Of a stretch of 64,000 nt of DNA, positions 9,148-18,824 are shown in pieces. This DNA is from Granulicella sp. L60 (lineage in GTDB: Bacteria; Acidobacteriota; Terriglobia; Terriglobales; Acidobacteriaceae), in contig NZ_LMUR01000011.1 of NCBI RefSeq assembly GCF_009765825.1, positions 124,001-188,000 on the forward strand, read 5' to 3'. The stretch's first letter is position 1. Every line of letters starts with the position of its first letter. A program made the translations under genes and the position numbers. A model generated the notes under the pieces. That model was given only the letters and a program-made list of their open reading frames with translations. It did not search any database and was not told the origin of the DNA.

Positions 9148-11199
9148 CTACTCCGCCTTATGCTCCGTCGGAGCAGCAGGCTTCACCGGTACTGGCATTC
9201 CCAGGTACTTGTCATACCATGCGAACCACCGCTCGTAGCGATCCCGAACGAAACTCGGACGTGTAAACCCATGAAACTGACCGGGATACACCACAAGCTC
9301 CGCGGGCGTCCCGACGCTCTTCAACGCCTGGTACATCTGCTCGCCGCCAACCAGCGTCACGTTGAAGTCCTTATCCCCACCCATGAAGAGAGTAGGAGTC
9401 GTGATCTTGTCCGCATGCAGAAACGGATACGACAGCTTGAGATAAGGCGCAACGTTCTTCCACGGTGGCTCTAACTCGTTGTCATACTGCAAGATATACT
9501 GATCCACCCCATACATCCCAAGCAGATTAGCCGTCCCGGCCCCGCTCGAAGCGGCCTTGAAACGCGTCGTCGAAGCGATGGTATAGTCCGTCAAAATGCC
9601 GCCATAGCTCCAACCTCCAACTCCCATCCGGTCAGCGTCGATCTTGCCCGTAGCAACCGCCCCATCCACTGCCGCCAGAAGATCGATAACCTCTTTATCA
9701 CCCCAATCCGCATTGATAGCAAAGGAGTAATCGTGTCCACGACCCGTGCTTCCGCGATAGTTCACCTGCAACACAGCAAAGCCGTGAGCCGTCAGCAACT
9801 GCCGATCTGGCGCAAATCGGTGTTCATCCTGAGCCGTCGGCCCACCGTGAATCCAAAGCAGCATCGGTGCCTTCGTCCCCGCCTTATAACCCACTGGCAT
9901 CGTCAACATGCCATGCACATCATTCCCATCCGAAGTCTTCGCCGTTAGATCCTCTGCCGGGACTAAGTCCAGCTGTGCCAACAACGCGTCATTATGCGAG
10001 GTCAATTTGCGCGGGGTCTTTCCATCCAGCACATAGATCTCCGGTGCCTTCTGATCCGTCGTCCAGACAAAAGCCACGTGGCCATTGGCCGTCGAGAGCG
10101 CTGCCGCAGCTCCACTCTCAACGGTAAGTCGCTTGATTCCATTACCTTTCAACGGAATCTCTGCAACATAGTCCACGCGATCTTCACCAATCGTGGAAAG
10201 CAGCGATTTGCCGTCCTCAGCAAACACCACAGGACCCGTACCCATGGCCGCGGTTGCCGCAATAACCTCGGGCGAACCGCCAGCAGCAGTTACAACCGCA
10301 GGCCGCTCCATGTCATAGATGGAATATCGAGGAGCAATACCCTGTCGATAAGCGATCCTCGTACTATCAGGACTCCACGCCAGCGGGCCACTATCCTGAC
10401 CGCTGAAAGTCGTCAGCTTGCGCATTACGGAGTCACCCTTGGACTCAACCACGAAAATGTCAGAGTTATTTGATCGATCGGGATCAGACCCCTCCTGATC
10501 ACTCACGAATGCGACAAATCTTCCATCTGGGGACCACTCCGCCGCTCGCTCGTCGTATTTGTCTTCTTTGGTGAGCCGTGTCAGTTTCTTCGTCGAAACA
10601 TCAAAGAGAAATATCTTGCTGCGCTTATCAGTCAGATAGCCCTGGATGTCCTGCTTGAAGTGGTAGCGGTCGAGAACAATCGGCTTAGGCGGTGTGGGCT
10701 TTGCGCCCTTCTCTGGTTCCAGTTCATCTTTGGCTTTTAGAGTCAGCAGCAACTGTTTTGAGTCGGGCGACCATCTGTAGTCCTCCAGATCTTCTTTAAC
10801 CTCAGTCAGTTGATGCGCCTCTCCACCACGTCGGTCGAGAAGCCATACCTGAGAACCTTTGGCTTTGCCCGGACGAGAAGACGTGAAAGCGAGCCATTTG
10901 CCATCCGGACTCCAACGAGGAGATCCCGCTCCCTCCGTTCCATAAGTAAGTTGCACGTCCTGCAACCCATCCCAGCTCGCCATCCAGACTTCGGAGACGT
11001 TCTTATCTTCCTCAACATCTACATGCGATGTCGTATAGGCGATCCACTTTCCATCAGGTGAAACCTGAGGCCCACCAACGTTCATTAGCTTCGCAAGATC
11101 ATCGATAACCATAGGCCGTTTCTGACCAAAAACCGGCATGGAAAGGACGCAGGAAAACGTGAGAGAAAGTCCCAAAAGACGCAAACACTGATATCGCAT
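9148..11199 (-). CDS. Secreted S9-family peptidase (acylaminoacyl-peptidase type)
   Basis: A prolyl-oligopeptidase-family enzyme with all expected parts. An N-terminal signal peptide (CLRLLGLSLTFSCVLSMPVFGQ) leads into TolB-like beta-propeller repeats (WSPDGKWLAF, WSPDSKQLLL, WSPDGRFVAF). The C-terminal hydrolase domain has WIHGGPTAQDEH, nucleophile Ser in GGWSYGG, Asp in GGDKDFNV and His in GQFHGF. I place the start at the ATG at 11199 because the signal peptide begins there; an upstream ATG at 11250 would add 17 residues with no signal character. No strong ribosome-binding site is visible for either. It likely degrades oligopeptides outside the cytoplasm. Confidence 0.9.
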   Translation of the reverse strand: MRYQCLRLLGLSLTFSCVLSMPVFGQKRPMVIDDLAKLMNVGGPQVSPDGKWIAYTTSHVDVEEDKNVSEVWMASWDGLQDVQLTYGTEGAGSPRWSPDGKWLAFTSSRPGKAKGSQVWLLDRRGGEAHQLTEVKEDLEDYRWSPDSKQLLLTLKAKDELEPEKGAKPTPPKPIVLDRYHFKQDIQGYLTDKRSKIFLFDVSTKKLTRLTKEDKYDERAAEWSPDGRFVAFVSDQEGSDPDRSNNSDIFVVESKGDSVMRKLTTFSGQDSGPLAWSPDSTRIAYRQGIAPRYSIYDMERPAVVTAAGGSPEVIAATAAMGTGPVVFAEDGKSLLSTIGEDRVDYVAEIPLKGNGIKRLTVESGAAAALSTANGHVAFVWTTDQKAPEIYVLDGKTPRKLTSHNDALLAQLDLVPAEDLTAKTSDGNDVHGMLTMPVGYKAGTKAPMLLWIHGGPTAQDEHRFAPDRQLLTAHGFAVLQVNYRGSTGRGHDYSFAINADWGDKEVIDLLAAVDGAVATGKIDADRMGVGGWSYGGILTDYTIASTTRFKAASSGAGTANLLGMYGVDQYILQYDNELEPPWKNVAPYLKLSYPFLHADKITTPTLFMGGDKDFNVTLVGGEQMYQALKSVGTPAELVVYPGQFHGFTRPSFVRDRYERWFAWYDKYLGMPVPVKPAAPTEHKAE

Positions 11200-11250
11200 A
11201 TTCGGCAGTCTACCAGACTGCTTTTTGGCTTGCCGCGTCTCATTTAGCAT

Positions 11251-11692
11251 TTATTGTCCGCGCTATGGTGGCAAGCTTAACCCTTTGATGAGAGTTGGCG
11301 TTACTTGCCCTTTGCCGGCTAGAGCACTTGGTCGTCATACTTTCCGGTCTAAATCTGCTAAACCAGACCCGCTTTTCGGGCAAGTCTCGATAATGTATGG
11401 TCCGCCGCGTGACTGCAAGGGTAAGGTTGGTCGAGAAGACAAGTCTGCGCAAATGTATTCGGCCTTTGGTTGGAGAACGTCTCTCCTGGCCATGATGAGA
11501 TGCGCGCGTGTCGGTCCTTATAAACGCCGCGGTCGTTGGAGACCATTATCAGGATCAGGCTTTGGACACGCCGTTGTGACTGTTCTTTCGTCCTTGCTTT
11601 CCTATGCAGACTTCGTGGAAGAGCTTTCGTCGTCGTGATGCGTAAAAGTGGGAGCGCGGAGCGCTTCCAAGCCGTAGGTGTCTTTTTCGCGC
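11251..11692. other. Non-coding region, probably the 3' flank of an IS110-type element
   Basis: About 440 bp without a convincing gene. Read on the minus strand it follows directly after the stop codon of the transposase remnant (11693-11695). I take it as the long non-coding tail that IS110-family elements often carry downstream of the transposase. The outer end of the element could not be placed. Confidence 0.4.
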
Positions 11693-11789
11693 CTAGACTG
11701 GCTGAGCTGTTGCCCTGTAGTCGTTACCGCAGGAGAGCACGGCCCACGCGGTGCGAGCTAGCTTGTTGGCCATCGCAACCACCGATACG
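11693..11789 (-). pseudogene. IS110-family transposase, C-terminal remnant
   Basis: On the minus strand the frame reads VSVVAMANKLARTAWAVLSC, then GNDYRATAQPV and a stop. This is the conserved C-terminal tail of IS110/IS1111-type DEDD transposases (usual form VALANKLARIAWAVL). About 300 N-terminal residues are missing. The remnant begins precisely where the NmrA-like frame stops making sense, which marks a deletion or insertion junction at about 11788-11792. Family assignment rests on recognising this motif and not on a search. Confidence 0.65.
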
Positions 11790-12056
11790 CTTTGCGATGC
11801 CGTATGCGATCAGCGCCTGCGTCAACTCATCCGCAACGACTGCATTGATCAGGAACAGCTTGTCGACTCCGTTCATCGCTTCCTCTATGGAAACGGGATC
11901 AAGCAAATCGCCGCTGGCCACCTCAACGCTTGCTGGCAGCTTATGATCGGCATCGGGTTTACGAATCAACGCACGGACTTCTGCGCCGCGCTTCAAGAGC
12001 TCCCCGGCCACCAAAGAGCCCACATTTTCCGTTGCACCAGTGACCAAAACTTTCAT
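11790..12056 (-). pseudogene. NmrA-like NAD(P)-binding protein, 3' truncated
   Basis: About 89 residues remain of a roughly 280-300 residue NmrA/SDR-type oxidoreductase. The ATG at 12056 gives MKVLVTGATENVGSLVAGEL, the Rossmann dinucleotide-binding motif, then VRALIRKPDADHKLP and VEVASGDLLDPVSIEEAMNGVDKLFL, all typical of the family. After IAYGIAKRI the homology ends and the reading frame runs into IS110-type sequence. It faces a broken LysR gene; LysR regulators commonly control divergent NmrA-like genes, so the pair was probably one functional unit that has decayed. Confidence 0.75.
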
Positions 12057-12363
12057 ATCTTCTTCGCTCTTTCTCAATGGTTTACATCTGGTTGTTGCCT
12101 CTAAGTTCTCCGCGCGAGTCGTTCACTAGAGATCAGGTGAAAGCAGCTCGTCGTATGTCGTCTATAGAACAGATGCGAGACCTGGAGTTTCTGGAGCCCT
12201 GATACACGCAAAGCTGCTTTGCGCTAGAGCAACGAATGAATGACAATGAGTGCAGCATGTTCGCGAATAGGAATCTGGTGTCCTTCGTTGGCGGACATTT
12301 GGACACCTGAGACTTCCCAAGGAAAGAAGCACTGTTATTATCAGTGACTTGCCGGAACACATC
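12057..12363. other. Divergent intergenic region between two broken genes
   Basis: No gene. It contains an inverted repeat GGTGTCC (12277-12283) and GGACACC (12301-12307), with a further GGACA at 12293-12297. Its position about 60 bp before the LysR start fits an old LysR operator, but that is inference. Confidence 0.4.
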
Positions 12364-13444
12364 ATGCCGCACCACATTGATTTAAATGACGTCCGGACTT
12401 TTGTGATCGCCGCGCAGGCGGGAACAATGAGCGCTGCCGGGAAGACGCTGCATCAACCAGCGTCGACGGTAAGCAGATCTCTCACCCGTCTTGAAAAGCA
12501 CCTTGGGGTACTTCTGGCGCATAGGGTCCGAAAGGATTGATTTTGACAGACGCGGGCAGGGAGTATCTTCTCGCCTGCAGACGCGCGTTGCGGACGCTCA
12601 CGGATGGGGAGGAATTCCTAGAGGTTCGCCGCTCTGACCCAAGCGGCACGATCAAGATCGCGTGCCCGCTGACTATGGCCCGCGAGATACTCGCGCCCTT
12701 GCTTAAAGAATTCATCACCCGCTTTCCGTCTTTGAAAATGGAAATTGAGCCGTACTCTTTTGGCTGGGATCAGGAACCCCGTGAAGATGTGGACGTGTTC
12801 TTCAAACTCAAGGCGCCAAAGGACTCCGTACGGCGGGTCCGGTCCTATCCTGGGACTGCACGGGGCTCTTCGCGAGTCCGGCATACGTGAACGCATTAGG
12901 CAGTCCTGCTAATCCCGACGAACTCGCCGCTCATCGGTGCGCGGGCTCCGGAGCTTGGAAGCTGTCCCGCGGATCGAAAGAGGTCAGTCCAAACATTGCA
13001 TTCCACGTCGTGACGAGTGATCCCGGCATCAATCTGCCGTTTGCTCTCGACGGTCTTGGCATCACTGTCCTGCCGCTGTGGATGGCAAAGCACCCGGACA
13101 ACCGAAGTAGGCTTGTTCCGATTCTTCCGCTGTGGAAGCCGGAACCGATCACATTGTGTGCGCTGTTTTCCGGTTCGTCTCGACTCACGCCAAAAGTAGA
13201 AGGGCTTCTCGACTTTCTGGCTGAGTACATCGGCCCAGACCGCGATCCACGGGTAAAAACATGGTCGCGCAAAGCAATACTTCACAGACCTGACTCTTTC
13301 TCCAACGTCTGGGCCTTGAGCAATTGGGCCCCAGCCTCACAGCTAACAGTTGAAAGATCGATTCCTGCTGATTTGGAGCATAACTATCCGCAACTCCGAA
13401 CCGGTCAACGCAAGCCGATTCGCGTTACTAACCCTTCAAAGTAG
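12364..13444 (+). pseudogene. LysR-family transcriptional regulator with two frameshifts
   Basis: Three consecutive frames together give one LysR protein. The first (12364-12540) holds the winged helix: DVRTFVIAAQAGTMSAAGKTL, then STVSRSLTRLEKHLGVLL. The frame then shifts near 12531, where GLILTDAGREYL continues in another frame, and again near 12856, after YPGTARG, where LFASPAYVNALG continues in the third frame. Both shifts look like loss of one base. The effector domain ends around LLDFLAEYIGPDRDP; the last 60 or so residues to 13444 are of doubtful origin. As written no full protein can be made. Sequencing error is possible, but two shifts beside a truncated partner gene favour true decay. 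Confidence 0.75.
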
Positions 13445-13504
13445 AGCGAACGAGTAGGAGCGGTTCGTCCGCTCCTGCTGGCTGCTCGCTCGTGATTGGT
13501 GCAT

Positions 13505-14914
13505 TTACAGGTTCGGATGTAGATCGCGTACGGGGCTTACCTGCTCCAGAAGTGACGCAACGTGGAGGATCGCGGACTCGGCTTGCCAGTTGCCGACGAT
13601 TTGGACACCGATGGGCATCCCATCGTGGCTAGTGCCGAATCGTATTGAAACGCTCGGCAGACCGGTCACGTTCAACGGCGATGTGGCGGACATGATGTTC
13701 ATAATGTCCACCGTTTGGCCGTTTATCAGTAACTCCTTTTGGCCATGCTTGAAGGAAGGAGTAGGCAGAACCGGGGTGAGCAAGACGTCGTACTTCTGGA
13801 AGTACTCGGCGTAACCATCCTTCAGTCGCTCCGCTGCCTGCACTGCATCGATGTAGTCCGCCGCCGGCGTATCGGGCAGCGAGAGCATGAACCTGCCCAT
13901 GTCGCCAATTTCATCCTCGCTGCGGCCGGTCGTCGTCTTCACGAATTCAGGCTTCATCTCGAGGACATGCAGACGGCTGAACACATCGAGCGCGAAATCG
14001 CGTTCAAGTGCAGGTACGCGCACGGACTCGACGGTGTGTCCGAATTGCTTGAGCGCCTCAGCGGCAGCTTCCACCGTCGCCGCAACCTCGCGGTCGACGG
14101 AGCCAAAGCCGGGCTCCACCAGCCAGCCCACACGAAGCGCACCCTTGTTGGAACTGCCAATCCCGTAATCGAATGGGATGGCGCTGCTGGAGTAGCCGTC
14201 TTGTCCATCCGGTCCAACGAGCAGAGAAAAAGCCAACGATAGATCGCGAATGCTTCGCGCCATCGGGCCCACATGCCAGAAACGGCGTGGCTCACGCGGC
14301 CAGATGCCCGTCATTGGGACGCGTCCGTGGGTCGCCTTGAGCGAGACAATGCCGGTGTGGGCTGCCGGACCACGCAGGGAGATCGCAAGGTCGGTACCCA
14401 GGCCAAGCGGAGACATGCCCGCTGCAATCGCTGCCGACTCGCCACCGCTTGAGCCGCCCGGCGTCAGATCCAGATTCCAGGGGTTGTTCGTCCGGCCCGT
14501 GAGTAGGTTGTCACTTTCAATCCCGTAGGAGAATTCAGGGAGATTGGTCTTCGCAAGAAGAATGCCTCCTGCTTTCTTCAGGCGCGCAACGCTGGTCGCA
14601 TCCGTATCGGGCGTCCGTCCCTTGAAGATCGGCGTTCCACGTTGGGTCTGCACCCTTGCTGTGTCGATCGAATCCTTTACCGTGAATGGCACACCGTGCA
14701 AAGGTCCTAACTCGTCTCCTCGGTGTACCGCCGCCTCTGCTTCCCGTGCGGATTTCAAGGCATCTTCGGCGATCGTAACGATCGCATTCACCTTCGGGTT
14801 GACGACCTCGATGCGATCGAGGTGTGCCTTCATGACTTCGACCGGGGAGACCTCGCGTGTCCGGATCAGCTCGGCCAGCTTCGTTGCGTCGGAATAAATT
14901 AGTTCGGTGCTCAT
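13505..14914 (-). CDS. Amidase signature family hydrolase, 469 aa
   Basis: An amidase of the Ser-cisSer-Lys class that hydrolyses amide bonds in the cytoplasm. Visible residues: Lys in FTVKDSID, the Gly/Ser-rich GGSSGGESAAIAAG, and the nucleophile Ser in AISLRGPAA. The length is typical for the family. The ATG at 14914 (MSTELIYSD) is preceded by AGAGGG eight bases away; the longer open frame upstream would run across the divergent tetR gene and is rejected. A palindrome 12 bases upstream of the start suggests repression by the divergent TetR regulator. The natural substrate is unknown. Confidence 0.9.
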   Translation of the reverse strand: MSTELIYSDATKLAELIRTREVSPVEVMKAHLDRIEVVNPKVNAIVTIAEDALKSAREAEAAVHRGDELGPLHGVPFTVKDSIDTARVQTQRGTPIFKGRTPDTDATSVARLKKAGGILLAKTNLPEFSYGIESDNLLTGRTNNPWNLDLTPGGSSGGESAAIAAGMSPLGLGTDLAISLRGPAAHTGIVSLKATHGRVPMTGIWPREPRRFWHVGPMARSIRDLSLAFSLLVGPDGQDGYSSSAIPFDYGIGSSNKGALRVGWLVEPGFGSVDREVAATVEAAAEALKQFGHTVESVRVPALERDFALDVFSRLHVLEMKPEFVKTTTGRSEDEIGDMGRFMLSLPDTPAADYIDAVQAAERLKDGYAEYFQKYDVLLTPVLPTPSFKHGQKELLINGQTVDIMNIMSATSPLNVTGLPSVSIRFGTSHDGMPIGVQIVGNWQAESAILHVASLLEQVSPVRDLHPNL

Positions 14915-14925
14915 TGTGTGCCCTC

Positions 14926-14945
14926 TACCTGCCACTTGGCAGGTA
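14926..14945. promoter_or_regulatory. Palindromic operator 1 (TetR type)
   Basis: Perfect inverted repeat: arms TACCTGCCA and TGGCAGGTA with a 2-base centre. It lies just ahead of the amidase ribosome-binding site and is repeated in degenerate form 34 bp away, as expected for an autoregulated divergent TetR pair. Confidence 0.7.
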
Positions 14946-14957
14946 CATGCTTGAGAT

Positions 14958-14977
14958 TCTACCTGCCACATGGTAGA
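14958..14977. promoter_or_regulatory. Palindromic operator 2 (TetR type)
   Basis: The same left half-site TACCTGCCA with a partial right arm (TGGTAGA), also readable as TCTACC and GGTAGA. Its centre is 34 bp from that of operator 1, about three helical turns. Confidence 0.65.
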
Positions 14978-15022
14978 TTCATAAATCGAGAGAGTTTTTT
15001 CGATGGTGGGCGGAGGCGTGTG

Positions 15023-15586
15023 ATGAGTGCAAACGCTCGTGAAGACATTCTGGCTGCCGCGAAGCTTGTTGCTCAAGCTCACGGTTATGCAGGATTGAAC
15101 TTCCGTGATTTGGCTGAACAGGTCGGCATCAAAGCCGCAAGTATCTACTATTACTTCCCCAGCAAAGCCGAACTGGCTACGGCGCTGGCGAAGCGCTACT
15201 GGGAGGATGATGCGGCTTATCTTGAGTCTCTGCTGCAGAACTCCGCCACACCGCTGGACGCACTGCGTCGCTATCCGGAGACCTTTCGCTGGGCACTGGA
15301 GAACGACAATCGCATCTGCCTTTGCAGCTTTATGTCTGCGCAATTCGACGACCTGCCTGACGTAGTGAAGCCGGAAGTTCAAGCTTTCGCCGACGTCAAC
15401 GTTGCGTGGCTAAGAAAGACATTGGTTGCTGCTAAGGTTGTTAGCGCCAAGGAAGCCGAGAAGCGAGCACGTGCTATCTACTCTGGAATCGTGGGTGCTC
15501 AACTGATGGCAAGAAGCCGCGCAGATATAGCTCTCTATGACAGCGTGATCGACAGCTACCGCGCCGCAGGATTGCTTCCCAGATGA
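15023..15586 (+). CDS. TetR/AcrR-family transcriptional regulator, 187 aa
   Basis: A one-domain repressor with an N-terminal helix-turn-helix (about residues 6-52: REDILAAAKLVAQAHGYAGL, then FRDLAEQVGIKAASIYYYFP) and a C-terminal ligand/dimerisation region. The ATG at 15023 follows GGAGG and gives a normal TetR N-terminus; an earlier GTG/ATG frame would add 35 unrelated residues. It is divergent from the amidase, with two matching palindromes between them, so it most likely represses itself and the amidase until an unknown ligand binds. Confidence 0.9.
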   Translation: MSANAREDILAAAKLVAQAHGYAGLNFRDLAEQVGIKAASIYYYFPSKAELATALAKRYWEDDAAYLESLLQNSATPLDALRRYPETFRWALENDNRICLCSFMSAQFDDLPDVVKPEVQAFADVNVAWLRKTLVAAKVVSAKEAEKRARAIYSGIVGAQLMARSRADIALYDSVIDSYRAAGLLPR

Positions 15587-15704
15587 AGGCAGGTTCGTAC
15601 TGAGAAACGCCGTTTACGCAACCATATCTAATACGGCAGGAAGAGCATTCGCGATATCGGTTATGATAGACTATGATAATCTTTATCGCATGGGAGGATC
15701 CTAC

Positions 15705-16388
15705 ATGCCTTCTGTTGCACTCAAGAATCCGGCTCGGTATCAGCATTGGGATGTTCAGGAAGGCGAGGCGCAAGAGATCGCTCCCCGTCTCAAGAACATT
15801 GCGGCACGCGCGCTCGTGTTTGTCTCCAGCGGCAAGGATGACGATCAACGCACTAAAGCCAGGTTCGATACCCTCCGGCAGGCATCCGAGCTGATCGACA
15901 TGCTCCTGGACGCAAAACAGGAAGACCGCTGGAAGGCGCTCGTCGAGGCCCTTACCCCCGATGTCCCCCTCAGCCCCAACCGGCTCATTGAGGCCGGGAT
16001 GTTTGCCCAGGCCATTCAGGGCATCGTCGAAAGCAAGGAATTTGCGAGGGCCGCCGATATCGCCATCGCCGCACACTTCAGCAAGACCAATCCCAGTTCC
16101 CAGCCGAATCGCTGGAAGAAGGCGGGACTGATCTTCGCGGTTCCCTATAAGGGAGCTGACCTCTACCCGATCTATGCGTTGGAGTTCAAGGATGGCGCGC
16201 GACCTCTTCCAGTTATGGAGAAGGTCTTGAGTCTCCTTGCAGATAAGGATGATTGGCAGAAAGCGTTCTGGTTTGGAAGCGTGAACTCCTACCTCCACAA
16301 CAAAATGCCAAAAGACCTCCTTAAGTCGAAACCTCAGGAAGTCCTGCGAGCCGCTGAGATCGAGGCTGCAGGCGTCCAGCATGGTTAG
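15705..16388 (+). CDS. Xre/MbcA/ParS-type antitoxin-like protein, orphan, 227 aa
   Basis: The C-terminal part (WKKAGLIFAV, AFWFGSVNSYLHNKMPKDLL, then KPQEVLRAAEIE) resembles the DUF2384 toxin-binding region of Xre/MbcA/ParS antitoxins, which pair with RES-domain NAD-degrading toxins. That assignment is by motif memory and is moderate. GGGAGGA seven bases before the ATG at 15705 supports this start; the frame is open further up to 15663. No RES toxin is seen next to it. The next sequence is an N-terminally truncated relaxase, in the same frame, separated only by the TAG at 16386-16388. This suggests a deletion removed whatever lay between. Confidence 0.55.
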   Translation: MPSVALKNPARYQHWDVQEGEAQEIAPRLKNIAARALVFVSSGKDDDQRTKARFDTLRQASELIDMLLDAKQEDRWKALVEALTPDVPLSPNRLIEAGMFAQAIQGIVESKEFARAADIAIAAHFSKTNPSSQPNRWKKAGLIFAVPYKGADLYPIYALEFKDGARPLPVMEKVLSLLADKDDWQKAFWFGSVNSYLHNKMPKDLLKSKPQEVLRAAEIEAAGVQHG

Positions 16389-18722
16389 GAGCGGGTACGC
16401 CTGAATGGCGCGAACAATGATCGTCAGACGGGAAATCTAGTAGTCGCGGCGTACACACACGACAGCAGCCGTCAGCTTGATCCGCAACTCCATACGCACG
16501 CGGTCGCCGCGAACCTGAGTAATGACGGAGTGGAGGGCCGATGGAAGGCACTCCAGGCCTCGGGAATGTATGAGCGCCGTGCCTACATTACTGAGGTCTA
16601 TCGGAATGAGCTGGCACGGAAGGTGCGCGGGCTGGGATACGAGATAGAGAGTCAGCGGAACGCAAAGGGAGTCGATAACGGATTCGAGATCAAAGGCATT
16701 TCAAGAGACGTGCTGGAAAGGTACTCACAGCGCAGCGACCAACGGGATGAGTCAATACGGCAGTTCGCAGCGGAGCATGGGCGGCAACCTACGGACAACG
16801 AGGTCGCGGTGCTCGTGCGGGAATCTCGCCCGGACAAGTTGCATGAGATCAGCTCAGCGGAGGTTCATCGCCTGCAGGTAGACCGTATCTCCTCGCAGGA
16901 GCACGCAAACCTGCTCGATCTTCGGGAGCGGTCTATCGAGCGTAGTCAAACATTCATTCCTGAAATAGCTCCAGCCGTCCAATCTCTGCAGCATGCGGAA
17001 GAGCACCTATTCGAGCGGAAGACTGTCTCCAAGGATCACGAATTTATGACGGAGGCCCTGCGTCATGGCAGGGGCAAGCTCGATCTCGCGGAGTTGCGCG
17101 GAAGCTACGAGTTTGAAGTAGCTCAGAGCAAACTCCTTCAGGTCGGCGGCAATGTAGCGACCCAAACAAGTCTTGAACGCGAGCGGAGCATGGTGGCGGC
17201 CGTCGATCATGGCATCCATCGTTACCCCGCTCTGGGTGGCAACGATCACTTTGAGCCGAAGGCGAGTCTCCGGTTAGAACAACGTCACGCCGTAGAGACG
17301 ATACTTGCGTCCCAAGATTTTGCAGTCAATCTGCGCGGTGCGGCAGGGACCGGGAAGACCGCTACGTTGCAGGAGATTGATCGCGGCTTGCACGCGGCGG
17401 GGCATGAGGTCTTGGCTGTAGCTCCAACGCGGAGTGCCGTCGAAGAACTGCAGAAGGTTGGCTTTGGATCGTCGATGACGATCTCTCGTTTGCTTGAGGA
17501 CCAGACTGCACAGGAGAGCATTCGGGGAAGTGTGCTGATCGTAGACGAGGCAGGCATGGTCTCAGGGCGGCAAATGGAAGGGCTGCTCGATCTGGCCCGT
17601 CGCGAGGATGCGCGGATTCTGTTCTCCGGGGACACGCGCCAGATACAGAGCGTGGAGTCCTCTGACGCTTTGCGAATCCTGGAGCGCGAGTCGCGGATGA
17701 CAAGCGTTTCCTTGACCGGCATCCAGCGCCAATCGAACCCTGAGTATCGAGAGGCTATTGAAACCTTCCGGCAATCGCCCGATCAAGGCTTTGCCAAGCT
17801 CCAAGACTTGGGAGCCCTCCGTGAGGTGCCCTACACGGAGCGAGCGAAGGCAGTGGCCTATGTGTATCGAGAGATGACTGCAGAGCCTGGTCGCAAGGTG
17901 CTCGTCGTTGCGCCCACACATGAAGAGATTGGGCGCGTCACGCAGGCGATCCGCGAAGATCTGAAGCAGAGGTCTGTATTGGGTGATGGTGAAACTCTAC
18001 AACGACATATTCCGTTGCAGTGGACTGAAGCGCAGAAGAAGGACATCTCCAATTATCAACCCGATCAGGTGCTGGTGTTTCATCGTGCCTCACACGGTAT
18101 AGAGAAGCATGAGGCGTTGACTGTCACTGGCGTTTCGGGTTCCAGCATCCACACGATGAACGAGCGTGGTGAAGATAAGTCCGTCAGTCTCACACAGGCA
18201 AGATCGTTCTCCGTGTATGAGCGCACAGAGATTGAAATTGCTGCCGGGGATAAGCTGCTGCTGATGGGCAATCGCAAAGAGCCGGGGTTCCGAGCAACAA
18301 ACGGTGAGCTAACGACCGTGCGGAGTGTCGAGGGAGGGATTATCAATCTGGAAGACGGGCGGAGCGTGCCGACGAACTATCGCGAGTTCACGCATGGTTA
18401 CGCCGTCACGGCACATCGCAGCCAAGGTAAGACAGTCGATCAGGTCATCATCTCCGCTGACGTGATGAAGCAGGAGCTGTTTTACGTCGCTGCGTCGCGT
18501 GGCCGTGAGGGGATTGCAATCGTCACTTCAGATGTAGAACGCCTCGGTCAATCGTTGGGTGTCTCGATGGCACGTCCGTCCGCAATAGAGCTTGCAAACG
18601 AGATTTCACAGTCGAAGCAGTCGCTTGAGCATAATGCGGGGATGAACCCGAAGCAGGTCATCGAAGCGCTTAAGCCTCCGCGCGATATGGGGTTTGAGCA
18701 AGGGATAGGATTGGGGTTTTAG
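16389..18722 (+). pseudogene. MobF-type conjugative relaxase/helicase (TrwC/TraI-like), N-terminus missing
   Basis: Sequence starting right after the preceding stop codon already reads as relaxase (GNLVVAAYTHDSSRQLDPQL, then HTHAVAAN, the metal-binding His motif). About 150-170 N-terminal residues with the nicking tyrosines are gone, so it cannot cut oriT. A helicase-like RecD region follows with Walker A GAAGTGKT, Walker B VLIVDEAGM, SGDTRQIQSVE and the late motif YAVTAHRSQGKT. The longest frame with a start codon begins at GTG 16530 and could still yield a 730-residue helicase-like product. The far C-terminal domain of full TraI is also lacking. It is a leftover of a conjugative plasmid or integrative element. 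Confidence 0.8.
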
Positions 18723-18813
18723 CCCCTCAATTCCTGCGCTGAATTTGCTCCTGCCAACCGGCACTAATACCGGCAATATAATCCGCGATGTCCCGTCTAA
18801 ATTGTTACAGGTG

Positions 18814-18819
18814 TATAAT
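18814..18819 (+). promoter_or_regulatory. TATAAT -10 element right before fic
   Basis: A perfect -10 hexamer ends only 5 bases before the ATG at 18825, so a transcript from it would be leaderless or nearly so. No good -35 hexamer is seen at the right distance, which keeps confidence low. Confidence 0.4.
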
Positions 18820-18824
18820 TTGTG

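Noticed and set aside
11536..11946. A forward frame across the IS110 remnant
   Set aside because: No motif; the minus strand carries recognisable transposase and NmrA sequence here.
13505..15382. A 625-residue amidase with long N-terminal extension
   Set aside because: The extra 156 residues lie antisense to tetR and across its operators; ATG 14914 has a good ribosome-binding site.
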